From Pseudomonadota bacterium (lineage in GTDB: Bacteria > Desulfobacterota > Desulfarculia > Desulfarculales > Desulfarculaceae): 61,849 bases of DNA. This document shows, in pieces, positions 43,302-50,989 of the stretch. The notes under the pieces are model-generated. The model made no database searches and had not been told where the DNA came from. It saw nothing but the letters and a program-made list of their open reading frames with translations. The position numbers were made by a program, and so were the translations under genes. The stretch covers positions 1 to 61,849 of the forward strand of contig JAHIQI010000064.1 of assembly GCA_018902755.1 (NCBI GenBank), written 5' to 3'. The stretch's first letter is position 1. The number at the start of each line of letters is the position of its first letter.

Positions 43302-43724
43302 ATGAAGTATTTGACGACCTTCTTGGCCGTGGCCCTGGCCTTGGCCCTGTGCGCGCCCATGGTGCTGGGCCAGGAAGAGGTTATGACCATTTCCAGCGCC
43401 GAACAGGGCCTCAAGGACCGGCCGCCGGTGGTGTTCAGCCACGGCAAGCACTCGGAGATCTACGAGTGCACCGCCTGCCACCACGAGTACGACAAGTTCA
43501 TGGCCAACCAGGGCGGCGGCGAGGCCAAGTGCTCCGAGTGCCACCAGCCCTCGGCCACGGCCAAGAACCCCACGCCGCTCACCCTGGCCTTTCACCAGCA
43601 GTGCAAGAGCTGCCACCTGAAGCTCATCGAGATGAAGGCGCCCAAGACCGGGCCCATCATGTGCGGCGACTGCCACCGCAAGGGAGCCCCGGCCGCCGAG
43701 GCAAAACAAGATAAGAAGAAGTAG
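43302..43724 (+). CDS. tmcA: Tetraheme cytochrome c3, Tmc type
   Basis: This is a periplasmic cytochrome of 140 residues with a signal peptide (residues 1 to about 23). Four CxxCH sites are present: C56-H60, C77-H81, C101-H105 and C121-H125. H47, H50, H61 and H98 are likely sixth ligands. This is the class III layout. The C-terminus is Lys-rich. ATG at 43302 has AGGAG at good spacing. As the last gene of tmcC-B-A it should be the periplasmic electron entry point. Confidence 0.92.
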   Translation: MKYLTTFLAVALALALCAPMVLGQEEVMTISSAEQGLKDRPPVVFSHGKHSEIYECTACHHEYDKFMANQGGGEAKCSECHQPSATAKNPTPLTLAFHQQCKSCHLKLIEMKAPKTGPIMCGDCHRKGAPAAEAKQDKKK

Positions 43725-43751
43725 CTCCGCACCGCCCGCGAGAATGTCGTA

Positions 43752-43784
43752 CGCCCCGCCGCTAACCGGCGGGGCGTTTTTTTT
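43752..43784 (+). terminator. Rho-independent terminator after tmcA
   Basis: A perfect 10-bp stem (CGCCCCGCCG with CGGCGGGGCG), a five-base loop and eight T. It lies 27 bp after the tmcA stop and ends the tmc transcript before the convergent gene. Confidence 0.95.
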
Positions 43785-43797
43785 GAGCGGTCAGGCC

Positions 43798-44766
43798 TTA
43801 GTAGTCGCGGCCCTTGCCCGAGTCGCTTATCTCCATGAGCTCCTCGGGGTAGGGGGCGAAAAAGCTCTGCCCGGCCAGGTAGTCCGAGCCGAAGCGGGCG
43901 ATCCAGGAGCCCAGCAGGGCCTGGGCCACGGACAGGGGCAGCTTCTTGGCGCGGTACTTGTCGAGGGTCTCCAGGAACAGGGCCTTTTCCGCCGCGTTGA
44001 GTTGCTTCTTGAAATAACCCTCAGCGTGCATGAGCACGTTGATGACCTGGCCCGCGCTGGGCGAACGGGCCAGTGCCTTGCCCAGGTGGTCGCCGTACAC
44101 CGCGATCACCTCCGGGGCGGCGCGCTTCTCCGGGTTGGCCACCAGCGCGCCCATGATCCTGAGCTGCTGCTGGTTGTAGGCCATGAGCAGTAGCTTGTGG
44201 CGGCTGTGGAACTTCACCAACTCGCCCATGGAGTCCTTGCCCGCCATGCGGCGGAAATCGGCCAGGGTGAACAAGCGGGTGAGCCAGCGCTCGCGCAGCA
44301 TGAAGTTGTGCAGACGGCCTTCGTGCTCCACGGCCAGCATGGGAAAGCGGCGCATCACCTCTCCCCCGAAAAAGCCGGGTCCGCGCCGGGAGCTGGCCCC
44401 CGGTTTGAGGCTGGAATAGATTTTCACGTCCAGGGGGCCGCAGGAGGGGGAGCGGTTTTTTAAGAGAAATCCGTCCACCAGGCCCAGGGCGTCCAGGTGC
44501 TCGGCGCAGAAGTCCTGCATGTCCCTGGTGCAGTCGCGGCCGGTGGCCGGCTGCAAAAGGCGGGGGAGGCCTTTTTGCTCCACCACCCTGATGGGGTCAC
44601 GGGGCACCCCCAGGCCGATGGCCACCTCCGGGCACACCGGATGCCAGCGCACCCAGGACCCCAGAAGCTCCACGAAAGGCTCGTGAACCGTTTCCCCGTT
44701 CCAGCGGCAGGCCTCGAAGCCGAGGCATTTGCTGACCACCACCTCGGGCCTGGCGTGTTTGTTCAT
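43798..44766 (-). CDS. TudS-like (DUF523) and DUF1722 fusion protein
   Basis: The protein has 322 residues. The N-terminal half matches DUF523/TudS, a family that removes sulfur from 2-thiouracil with a [4Fe-4S] cluster held by three Cys. C14 (KCLGFEAC), C45 (HPVCPEV) and C109 (RSPSCGP) fit that pattern. The C-terminal half is DUF1722, with GELVKFHSRHKLLLMAYN. I chose ATG at 44766, which has AGGAGG five bases upstream; a longer start seven codons earlier lacks one. It is divergent from a photolyase gene. Confidence 0.88.
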   Translation of the reverse strand: MNKHARPEVVVSKCLGFEACRWNGETVHEPFVELLGSWVRWHPVCPEVAIGLGVPRDPIRVVEQKGLPRLLQPATGRDCTRDMQDFCAEHLDALGLVDGFLLKNRSPSCGPLDVKIYSSLKPGASSRRGPGFFGGEVMRRFPMLAVEHEGRLHNFMLRERWLTRLFTLADFRRMAGKDSMGELVKFHSRHKLLLMAYNQQQLRIMGALVANPEKRAAPEVIAVYGDHLGKALARSPSAGQVINVLMHAEGYFKKQLNAAEKALFLETLDKYRAKKLPLSVAQALLGSWIARFGSDYLAGQSFFAPYPEELMEISDSGKGRDY

Positions 44767-44868
44767 AGCGGCCTCCTTTTGTTCCATTTTCCGAGGGGTG
44801 ACCAGGGGATGTCAACGCTATTGCTCCCAGGCCCGCCTTAGCCTAAGCTATGCCATCCGGAGGAAAAC

Positions 44869-46338
44869 TTGCCAGTACCCAAGATCCGCATCAGGGCGGT
44901 GAACGACCGCCAGATTAAGCCAGAAGGGAGCTACGTGCTCTACTGGATGACCTCCGCCCGGCGAACGGCCTACAACTACGGCTTGGAGCGAGCGGCGGAC
45001 ATGTGCCGCCAGTTGGACAAGCCCCTGGTGGTGCTGGAAGCCTTGCGGGTGGACTACCCCTACGCCTCGGACAGGCTGCACGCCTTCATCCTGCAAGGCA
45101 TGGCCGACAACCAGGAGGCCTTCAAGGACAAGGGGGTGCGCTACCACCCCTTCGTGGAGCGCGCGCCCGGCGAGGGCAAGGGCCTTTTGCAGGCCATGGC
45201 CGCCGAGGCCTGCCTGGTGGTCACCGACCAGTTCCCGGCCTTTTTCCTGCCCCGCATGGTGGACGCGGCCGGGGCCAAGCTGAACGTGCGCCTGGAGGCG
45301 GTGGACTCCTGCGGCCTGCTGCCCATGTGCGCCGGGGGCCATGAATACAAGACCGCCCAGTCCTTCCGGCGCATTTTGCAGCGCCTGTTGCCGGTGCACT
45401 TGGCCGAGCCGCCCCAGGCCGACCCCCTGGCCGCCGAGTTGCCGGGCAAGGCCCGCCTGGCCGGGGAGATAACCCAACGCTGGACCCCGGCCACCCCGGC
45501 GCTCCTGGCCGCCTCGCCCCAGGCCCTGGCCGGGCTGCCCATGGACCACGAGGTGGCCCCTTCGCCCATTCCGGGCGGGCCGGTGGCCGCGGGCAAATGC
45601 CTGGCCCGGTTCGTGGAGGACGGCCGCCTCCGCTACGCCGACGGCTGCCGCCACCCCGACGCCAACGCCACCAGCGGGCTCAGCCCCTATCTGCACTTCG
45701 GGCACATATCCCCCCACCAGGCCTTCACCGAGGTGGCCGAGGCCGAGGGCTGGTCCCCGGACCGCCTGGGCAGCGGAGCCCAGGGCCGGCGCGAGGGCTG
45801 GTGGGGCATGAGCCCCGGCGCGGAGGCCTTCCTGGACCAGCTGGTCACCTGGCGGGAGCTGGGCTACAACTTCTGCAAGTACCGCCCGGACTACGACCGC
45901 TACGCCTCCCTGCCCGAGTGGGCAGTCGAGACTCTGCACCAGCACGCCGAGGACGAGCGCAGCTATGTGTACGGCCGGGAGATATTGCGCCGGGCCCAGA
46001 CCCACGACACCCTGTGGAACGCGGCCCAGCGCCAGCTCCTGCGCGAGGGGGTTATCCAAAACTATCTGCGCATGCTCTGGGGCAAGAACATCCTGGCCTG
46101 GAGCAGCTCGCCCAAGTTGGCCCTGGCGGCCATGCTGGAGCTCAACGACCGCTACGCCCTGGACGGGCGCGACCCCAACTCCATCAGCGGCATCTTCTGG
46201 GTTTTGGGGCGCTTCGACCATCCCTGGCCCGAGCGCCCGGTGTTCGGCAAGGTGCGCTACATGACCAGCGCCAACACCCGGCGCAAGCTCCGGCTCAAGG
46301 AATACCTGGAACGCTACAAAGGCAAGGGGGAGGCATGA
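44869..46338 (+). CDS. phr: Class II deoxyribodipyrimidine photolyase
   Basis: This is a FAD enzyme that splits UV cyclobutane pyrimidine dimers with light energy. It has 489 residues. The N-terminal Rossmann part includes VLYWMTSARRTAYNYGLE. The FAD-binding helical part includes RELGYNFCKYRP, MLWGKNILAW and the class II signature RDPNSISGIFWVLGRFDHPW. The start is TTG with GGAGG six bases upstream. truD overlaps its stop (ATGA). Confidence 0.95.
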   Translation: MPVPKIRIRAVNDRQIKPEGSYVLYWMTSARRTAYNYGLERAADMCRQLDKPLVVLEALRVDYPYASDRLHAFILQGMADNQEAFKDKGVRYHPFVERAPGEGKGLLQAMAAEACLVVTDQFPAFFLPRMVDAAGAKLNVRLEAVDSCGLLPMCAGGHEYKTAQSFRRILQRLLPVHLAEPPQADPLAAELPGKARLAGEITQRWTPATPALLAASPQALAGLPMDHEVAPSPIPGGPVAAGKCLARFVEDGRLRYADGCRHPDANATSGLSPYLHFGHISPHQAFTEVAEAEGWSPDRLGSGAQGRREGWWGMSPGAEAFLDQLVTWRELGYNFCKYRPDYDRYASLPEWAVETLHQHAEDERSYVYGREILRRAQTHDTLWNAAQRQLLREGVIQNYLRMLWGKNILAWSSSPKLALAAMLELNDRYALDGRDPNSISGIFWVLGRFDHPWPERPVFGKVRYMTSANTRRKLRLKEYLERYKGKGEA

Positions 46339-47396
46339 GCCCGCTGCCCAGCGAAATGGGGCCGCCTCCCTTCATCACCCCGGAGCTGCCCGGGGTGGGC
46401 GGGGTCATCAAGGCCGAGCCCTCCCATTTCGTGGTGGAGGAGATTCCCCTGTACCTGCCCGAAGGGGTGGGGCCCCACCTTTACCTGCGCATGTCCCGGG
46501 AGGGCATGACCACCCGCTCGCTGGCCGACCGCCTGGCCCAGCTTTTCGATCTGCCCCGGGGGGACGTGGGTTTCGCCGGGCTCAAGGACAAGCAGGCCAG
46601 GGCGGTGCAGAGCTTCTCCCTGCCCCTGGACGGCCTCACCCTGGAGCAGGCGGCCCAAAAAATCGAGAGCGAGCTGCCGGTGAAGGTCCTGGACGGGGGG
46701 CGCCACCAGAACAAGCTGAAGACCGGCCACCTGCTGGGCAACCGCTTCACTATCCTGGTGGCCGGGGCCGAGCCGGGAGCCCTGGCCACGGCCCAGGCGG
46801 TGGCCGCCGGCATCGGCGAGCGCGGCCTGCCCAACTTCTACGGCACCCAGCGCTTCGGCCGCGAGGGCGACAACGCCGCCCAGGGCCGCCGGGCCCTCAC
46901 CGGCCGGGGGCCCCGGGACAAGTGGCTGCGCAAGCTGCTGCTGAACGCCTGGCAGGCGGCCTTGTTCAACGCCTGGCTGGCCCGGCGCATTGAGCGGGGG
47001 GATTTCACCCGCCTGGTGGGCGGGGACCTGGCCAAGAAGACCGACACCGGGGGCATTTTCACCACCGACGATGCGGCCCTGGAGCAGCCCCGCCTGGACG
47101 CGGGCCAGATAAGCTACACCGGCCCCATGTTCGGCAAGAAGATGCGCTGGCCCAACGAGCCCGCCGCTGCTTTCGAGCGTGAGATTCTGGAAGCGGAAGA
47201 GGTGGATCAGGCCGCGCTAAAAAAATCGGGCCTCATGGGCAGCCGCCGGGTGGGCCGCCTGATGGTGGAGGGCCTGGGCATCAGCGAAGCCCCCGAGGGC
47301 CTGGTGTTCAGCTTCAGCCTGCCCAAGGGCTCCTACGCCACGGTGTTGCTCAGGGAGTTCATGAAGAGCGAGACCAGCCTGCCCGAGGACGATTAG
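46335..47396 (+). CDS. truD: tRNA pseudouridine synthase TruD
   Basis: TruD makes pseudouridine 13 in tRNA. It has 353 residues, normal length. The catalytic Asp lies in GDVGFAGLKDKQARAVQSFS, and GLPNFYGTQRFGREGDN and LRKLLLNAWQAALFNAWL are family signatures. ATG at 46335 overlaps the photolyase stop, so the two are coupled. A long frame upstream only shadows the photolyase. The stop interlocks with the stop of convergent trmB. Confidence 0.95.
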   Translation: MSPLPSEMGPPPFITPELPGVGGVIKAEPSHFVVEEIPLYLPEGVGPHLYLRMSREGMTTRSLADRLAQLFDLPRGDVGFAGLKDKQARAVQSFSLPLDGLTLEQAAQKIESELPVKVLDGGRHQNKLKTGHLLGNRFTILVAGAEPGALATAQAVAAGIGERGLPNFYGTQRFGREGDNAAQGRRALTGRGPRDKWLRKLLLNAWQAALFNAWLARRIERGDFTRLVGGDLAKKTDTGGIFTTDDAALEQPRLDAGQISYTGPMFGKKMRWPNEPAAAFEREILEAEEVDQAALKKSGLMGSRRVGRLMVEGLGISEAPEGLVFSFSLPKGSYATVLLREFMKSETSLPEDD

Positions 47397-48316
47397 GTCC
47401 GGCTCAAGCGCCGGGCGGTAAGCTCCAAAGCCCGTTGCACCCCCAGGCTGGGCAAAACCCCGCAGCCCGGCGCCGGGCGCAGCAGGTGCCCTCCCTGGGG
47501 CTTTGGCATCAGCTCCAGATAAAAGGCCTGCTCCAGGTCGTCTTCCAGGACCACCATGCGAAGTAGCGCCCGCCCGGCCTCCCGATCGTAGAGCACGTCC
47601 TTGCACAGCACGCTGATCTCGCCCCAGTCCTCCCAGGTGGTAAGGGCCTCGGGGTTCAGGCTGTCAAAGTGGGGGTAGTGCAAAACCGGCTCCTCGGGGT
47701 TGGGCCAGGGCTGGTGCTCGCCCTTGACCAGGGTCAATTCATAGAATACCTTCTGCCCCTGACCCTGCCACTTGCGCTCGTACTTGCTGTTCACCGTGGG
47801 CGGGACCTCTTGCCACACGGCCTCCAGGCCGGTGCCGGGGATCTGTCCCGCCACCCAGTCGGCAAAGGGCTTGAAGTCGGTGACCAGGCGGCAGGTGGCC
47901 GTTGGGGTCAGGCGGCTGCCCAGCAGGCGCAGAAAGCGATTGGAAAACAGGCGGTGGTGGGCGTCGCAGGGCCGGGGCCAGGGCCGGGGGAACAGGCACC
48001 ACACCCCGGCCAGGCTCTGAGGGGTGAACAGGCGCTCCAGGCCCAGGGCAGCCTCGGTCTGCACCACCACGGCGTTGCCCAGACCGGCCAGGTTGATGCG
48101 CCGGAGCGCGCGGCGGGCCGAGACCCAGTCTACGTCCAGGCCCACCAGGTTGACCTCCGGCCGCTCCCCGGCCCGGCGGGTCAGCACCTCGCCGTTGCCG
48201 CAGCCGATTTCCAACTCCAGGGGGGCGCTGCGGCCGAAAATCTGGTCCCAGGCGATGGGCCGGGGCAGTTGCCGCCAGGGCACCAGGGGGTCTAATGACA
48301 GGTAGGGTGCGGTCAT
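47393..48316 (-). CDS. trmB: tRNA (guanine-N7-)-methyltransferase with C-terminal extension
   Basis: TrmB methylates G46 of tRNA with SAM. The protein has 307 residues, longer than the usual 210-240. Motif I is LEIGCGNGEVL, followed by VGLDVDW. The family FPDPWPK region reads FPRPWPRPCDAHH, with Arg in place of Asp. VNSKYERKWQGQG matches the substrate-binding end. About 100 residues beyond this form an extra domain that I do not recognise. The start lacks a clear ribosome site. Confidence 0.85.
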   Translation of the reverse strand: MTAPYLSLDPLVPWRQLPRPIAWDQIFGRSAPLELEIGCGNGEVLTRRAGERPEVNLVGLDVDWVSARRALRRINLAGLGNAVVVQTEAALGLERLFTPQSLAGVWCLFPRPWPRPCDAHHRLFSNRFLRLLGSRLTPTATCRLVTDFKPFADWVAGQIPGTGLEAVWQEVPPTVNSKYERKWQGQGQKVFYELTLVKGEHQPWPNPEEPVLHYPHFDSLNPEALTTWEDWGEISVLCKDVLYDREAGRALLRMVVLEDDLEQAFYLELMPKPQGGHLLRPAPGCGVLPSLGVQRALELTARRLSRT

Positions 48317-48336
48317 GCCTGCGGTTATAGCAGAGA

Positions 48337-48458
48337 CCGGCTTCGCCAGCCACCGGCATACTGCGTTGCCGGCATCGCTCGGGCCTCGACGTAGTCCATG
48401 CTACGCCTCCGGCCCTCGCTCGCCGGTCGCCTTGTCTGCCGGTCGCTGGCTGTGCCGG
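48337..48458. repeat. Dispersed inverted-repeat element, copy R3
   Basis: Its ends are CCGGCTTCGCCAGCCACCGG and CGCTGGCTGTGCCGG, and the centre has CGTAG-TCCATG-CTACG. It lies between two genes on the same strand, upstream of trmB and downstream of the DJ-1 family gene. This is the only copy not between convergent genes. Confidence 0.88.
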
Positions 48459-48501
48459 TTAATAGCCTCCGGCATAGCGCGTCCCCGGCCAGCCTACTTT
48501 A

Positions 48502-49017
48502 TTAAAAGACGGCGATGTAGGCCCGCATGAAGGCGGGCAGGTCGTCCGGGGTGCGGCTGGTGATAAGGTTGCCGTCCACCACCACCTCGGCGTCTTCCCA
48601 CTGGGCCCCGGCGTGCACCAGGTCGTCCTTGATGGCGAAAAAGCTGGTGCAGCGCCTGCCCCCCAGCACCTCGGCCGAGGCCAGCATCCACCCGGCGTGA
48701 CAGATGGCCCCCACCGGCTTGCCCGCCAGGAAGATGTCCCGAACCAGCTTCACCGTGGCCTTGTGGCGGCGCATATGGTCCGGGGCGTAGCCTCCGGGGA
48801 TGACCAAACCGTCGAAATCCCCGGCGCCCACCTCTCCGCTGCCCTTGTCGCTCACAAAACTGAGTCCGCTCTTGGCGCGGTAGGTCATGCCCCCGCCGGT
48901 GCCCACCACCGTCACCGCCGCCCCGGCTTCCTGGAGGCGGTAGTAGGGGTAGATCAGTTCGAATTCATTGAACAATTCTTCCGTCAAAATGGCGATCTTC
49001 CTGCCGGTGAGAGGCAT
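48502..49017 (-). CDS. DJ-1/PfpI family protein
   Basis: The protein has 171 residues. The class I glutaminase-like fold shows KIAILTEELFNEFELIYPYY, DFDGLVIPGGYAPDHMRRH and the nucleophile elbow AICHAG with the reactive Cys. Family members act as deglycase, glyoxalase III or general stress proteins; which applies here is not clear. A GGAGG site lies nine bases before the ATG. It is divergent from the second redox cluster. Confidence 0.9.
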   Translation of the reverse strand: MPLTGRKIAILTEELFNEFELIYPYYRLQEAGAAVTVVGTGGGMTYRAKSGLSFVSDKGSGEVGAGDFDGLVIPGGYAPDHMRRHKATVKLVRDIFLAGKPVGAICHAGWMLASAEVLGGRRCTSFFAIKDDLVHAGAQWEDAEVVVDGNLITSRTPDDLPAFMRAYIAVF

Positions 49018-49083
49018 AGCCGCAAACCTCCTATCTCGTGAGGTGGCAAAAAAACCATATCGTGTCTATATTTGGAACCATGG

Positions 49084-49106
49084 GTCGCCGGTAGTCAACC
49101 GGCGAC
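49084..49106. promoter_or_regulatory. GC hairpin upstream of the second redox cluster
   Basis: A perfect 8-bp inverted repeat, GTCGCCGG and CCGGCGAC, with a seven-base loop. TGCTTGTTTTGG follows, which is loosely terminator-like on the + strand, but no + strand gene ends just before it. It could be an operator or leader element of the minus-strand DJ-1 gene. Confidence 0.4.
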
Positions 49107-49114
49107 TGCTTGTT

Positions 49115-49157
49115 TTGGCCGAGTCTAATGATGCTATATTAATAGCATATCGGCCAA
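49115..49157. promoter_or_regulatory. AT-rich operator-like motif, site B
   Basis: The outer arms TTGGCCGA (49115-49122) and TCGGCCAA (49150-49157) are perfect inverted repeats. Inside them ATGCTAT (49131-49137) and ATAGCAT (49142-49148) form a second one. The core matches site A at 20 of 25 positions. It lies 98 bp upstream of the DJ-1 gene and 171 bp upstream of the redox gene. Confidence 0.6.
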
Positions 49158-49327
49158 GTGGGCTAAAGGCTTCTCAGGCCGGATGCTGGAAGAGAGGACC
49201 GCGCGCCGGGGAGGAAAGGCGGCGCGGCCCGGAGGGTGGACGGCTCCAAGCCTAGGAAGCGCCGGCGGGCACGCAGTTGGACAGGCGGCTTGACCGGCTA
49301 ATTTCCGTAAGCACGGAGGACTGCCCA

Positions 49328-50989
49328 ATGCTCTTTGACCTGGCCTTATATACCTCCCTGGCCCTGTTGGCCCTGGGCCTGGCTTACAAGCTGGGACACT
49401 GGCTGACCACCTCCATCGGGCCTGATTCTCGAAACTACACCCCTGCCCAAAGGCTGAGCGCCTCCCTGAAGGGACTGACCCGCGCCTTGCGCGGCCGCAG
49501 CCTGGGCCCCATGATGGCCGCCCTGGTCTTGGACGGCCTGTTCCAGCGCCGCAGCCTGGGGCACAGCCGCTGGGCCTGGGCCGCCCACATGCTCATCTTC
49601 TGGGGCATGATGGGGCTCATTTTCCTGCACGCCCTGGGACCGGTGCTCATCCCCAGCTTCACCGCCACCCTCAACCCCTGGCTGTTTTTGCGCAACCTGT
49701 TCGGGGTGATGCTCCTGGCCGGGGCGGTCATGGCCATGTGGCGGCGGCTCAGGCTGCCCGGCCTCCGGCGCACCACCCATTGGGCCGACCGGGCCGCCTT
49801 GGCCCTCCTGGCCCTTTTGGTGCTCTCGGGCTTCGCCCTGGAAGGGGCCAAGATCATCAGCGTGCACAGCTTCGATTCCATGATCGCCGAATACGGCAAC
49901 CTGTCCGAGGACAACGACCGGGCCGCCTTGGGCCAGATGTGGCGAGAGCACTACGGCGTGGTCTTCCCCCAGGGCCAGGTGCCCGCCGGGCTGGAGCTGA
50001 TGGAGCGCGGCCTGGAAATGCACCAGGACAGCTGCGTGGACTGCCACGACGCGCCCCAGTGGGCCTTCGCCTCCTGGCCCCTGTCCCGGCTCATGGCCCC
50101 CATGGCCGCTTGGCTGGAGGCAGCCCAGACCGCCTTGTGGCTGTACTATCTGCACTTTTTGGCCGCCTTCGCCGCCCTGGCCATACTGCCCTTCAGCAAG
50201 TTCCTGCACATCTTCACCGGGCCGCTGCTGCTCATGATCCGGGTGGCGGTGCCCCGCGAGGAGATGGACCCGGCGGCCAGGGCCCTGGTGCGGGCCATGG
50301 AGCTGGACGTGTGCACCCACTGCGGGGCCTGCTCGGTGCACTGCTCGGTGGCCGAGGCGGTGAACCACGTGCCCAACCTGGCCGTGCTGCCCTCTGAGAA
50401 GCTCATGGCCCTGGGCCACCTGGCCCGGGGCAAGACCGACTATGGCGAGATGCTCGACGTGATGCGCCAAGGGGCCTACATGTGCACCAGCTGCCTGCGC
50501 TGCACCCTCCTGTGCCCGGTTGGTATCAACCTTCAGGACCTGTGGTTCGCCATGAAGGACGACCTGGAGGAGGCGGGCTACGGCCCCACCACCCGCACGG
50601 TGGCCAAAAAGGCCTTGGAAACCGCGGCACCCAGCCGCTCCGTCGCGCCCTTCAGGGTGAACAACGGCGAGTTCCAAAAGGACCTGGGCCTTTCGGTGCA
50701 GGCGGACACCTTCCGCAATTGCTACCGCTGCGCCACCTGCTCCAACTCCTGCCCGGTGGTGTTCTCCTACGAGGACCCCAAGAAGGAGCTGGACCTTTTG
50801 CCCCATCAGATCATGCACACCCTGGGCCTGGGCCTGGCCGACGAGGCCATGGGCGCGCGAATGACCTGGTATTGCCTCACCTGCTACCGCTGCCAGGAGG
50901 CCTGCCCCCAGGGGGTCAAGGTGGCCGACGTGCTCTACGAGCTACGCAACCTGGCCGCCTCCCGGCAGGGGCAAGGGGAGAGTTGCTGA
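49328..50989 (+). CDS. Cytochrome b fused to tandem HdrC-like ferredoxin domains, with a heme c site
   Basis: The protein has 553 residues. Residues 1 to about 310 hold five or six membrane helices with likely heme b His, as in the NarI/HdrE fold. A CVDCH heme c motif starts at C236 in a loop that should be extracytoplasmic. Residues 329-530 carry four [4Fe-4S] motifs: CTHCGACSVHC, CTSCLRCTLLCP, CYRCATCSNSCP and CLTCYRCQEACP, which look like a duplicated HdrC unit. It should pass electrons between a quinone or periplasmic donor and the HdrB-like partner. The ATG has GGAGGA seven bases upstream. Confidence 0.88.
   Translation: MLFDLALYTSLALLALGLAYKLGHWLTTSIGPDSRNYTPAQRLSASLKGLTRALRGRSLGPMMAALVLDGLFQRRSLGHSRWAWAAHMLIFWGMMGLIFLHALGPVLIPSFTATLNPWLFLRNLFGVMLLAGAVMAMWRRLRLPGLRRTTHWADRAALALLALLVLSGFALEGAKIISVHSFDSMIAEYGNLSEDNDRAALGQMWREHYGVVFPQGQVPAGLELMERGLEMHQDSCVDCHDAPQWAFASWPLSRLMAPMAAWLEAAQTALWLYYLHFLAAFAALAILPFSKFLHIFTGPLLLMIRVAVPREEMDPAARALVRAMELDVCTHCGACSVHCSVAEAVNHVPNLAVLPSEKLMALGHLARGKTDYGEMLDVMRQGAYMCTSCLRCTLLCPVGINLQDLWFAMKDDLEEAGYGPTTRTVAKKALETAAPSRSVAPFRVNNGEFQKDLGLSVQADTFRNCYRCATCSNSCPVVFSYEDPKKELDLLPHQIMHTLGLGLADEAMGARMTWYCLTCYRCQEACPQGVKVADVLYELRNLAASRQGQGESC

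Larger units (their letters stand above)
49018..49327. other. 310-bp intergenic region between divergent genes
   Basis: There is no gene here. It holds a GC hairpin at 49084-49106, the AT-rich site B at 49115-49157, a purine-rich stretch around 49190-49250 and the GGAGGA ribosome site at 49315-49320 for the redox gene. No convincing -35/-10 pair was found for either flanking gene. Confidence 0.65.

Noticed and set aside
45597..46334. Upstream extension of the truD frame by about 245 codons
   Set aside because: It overlaps the photolyase in another frame and its translation is Pro/Arg-rich. The ATG at 46335 gives a normal TruD length.
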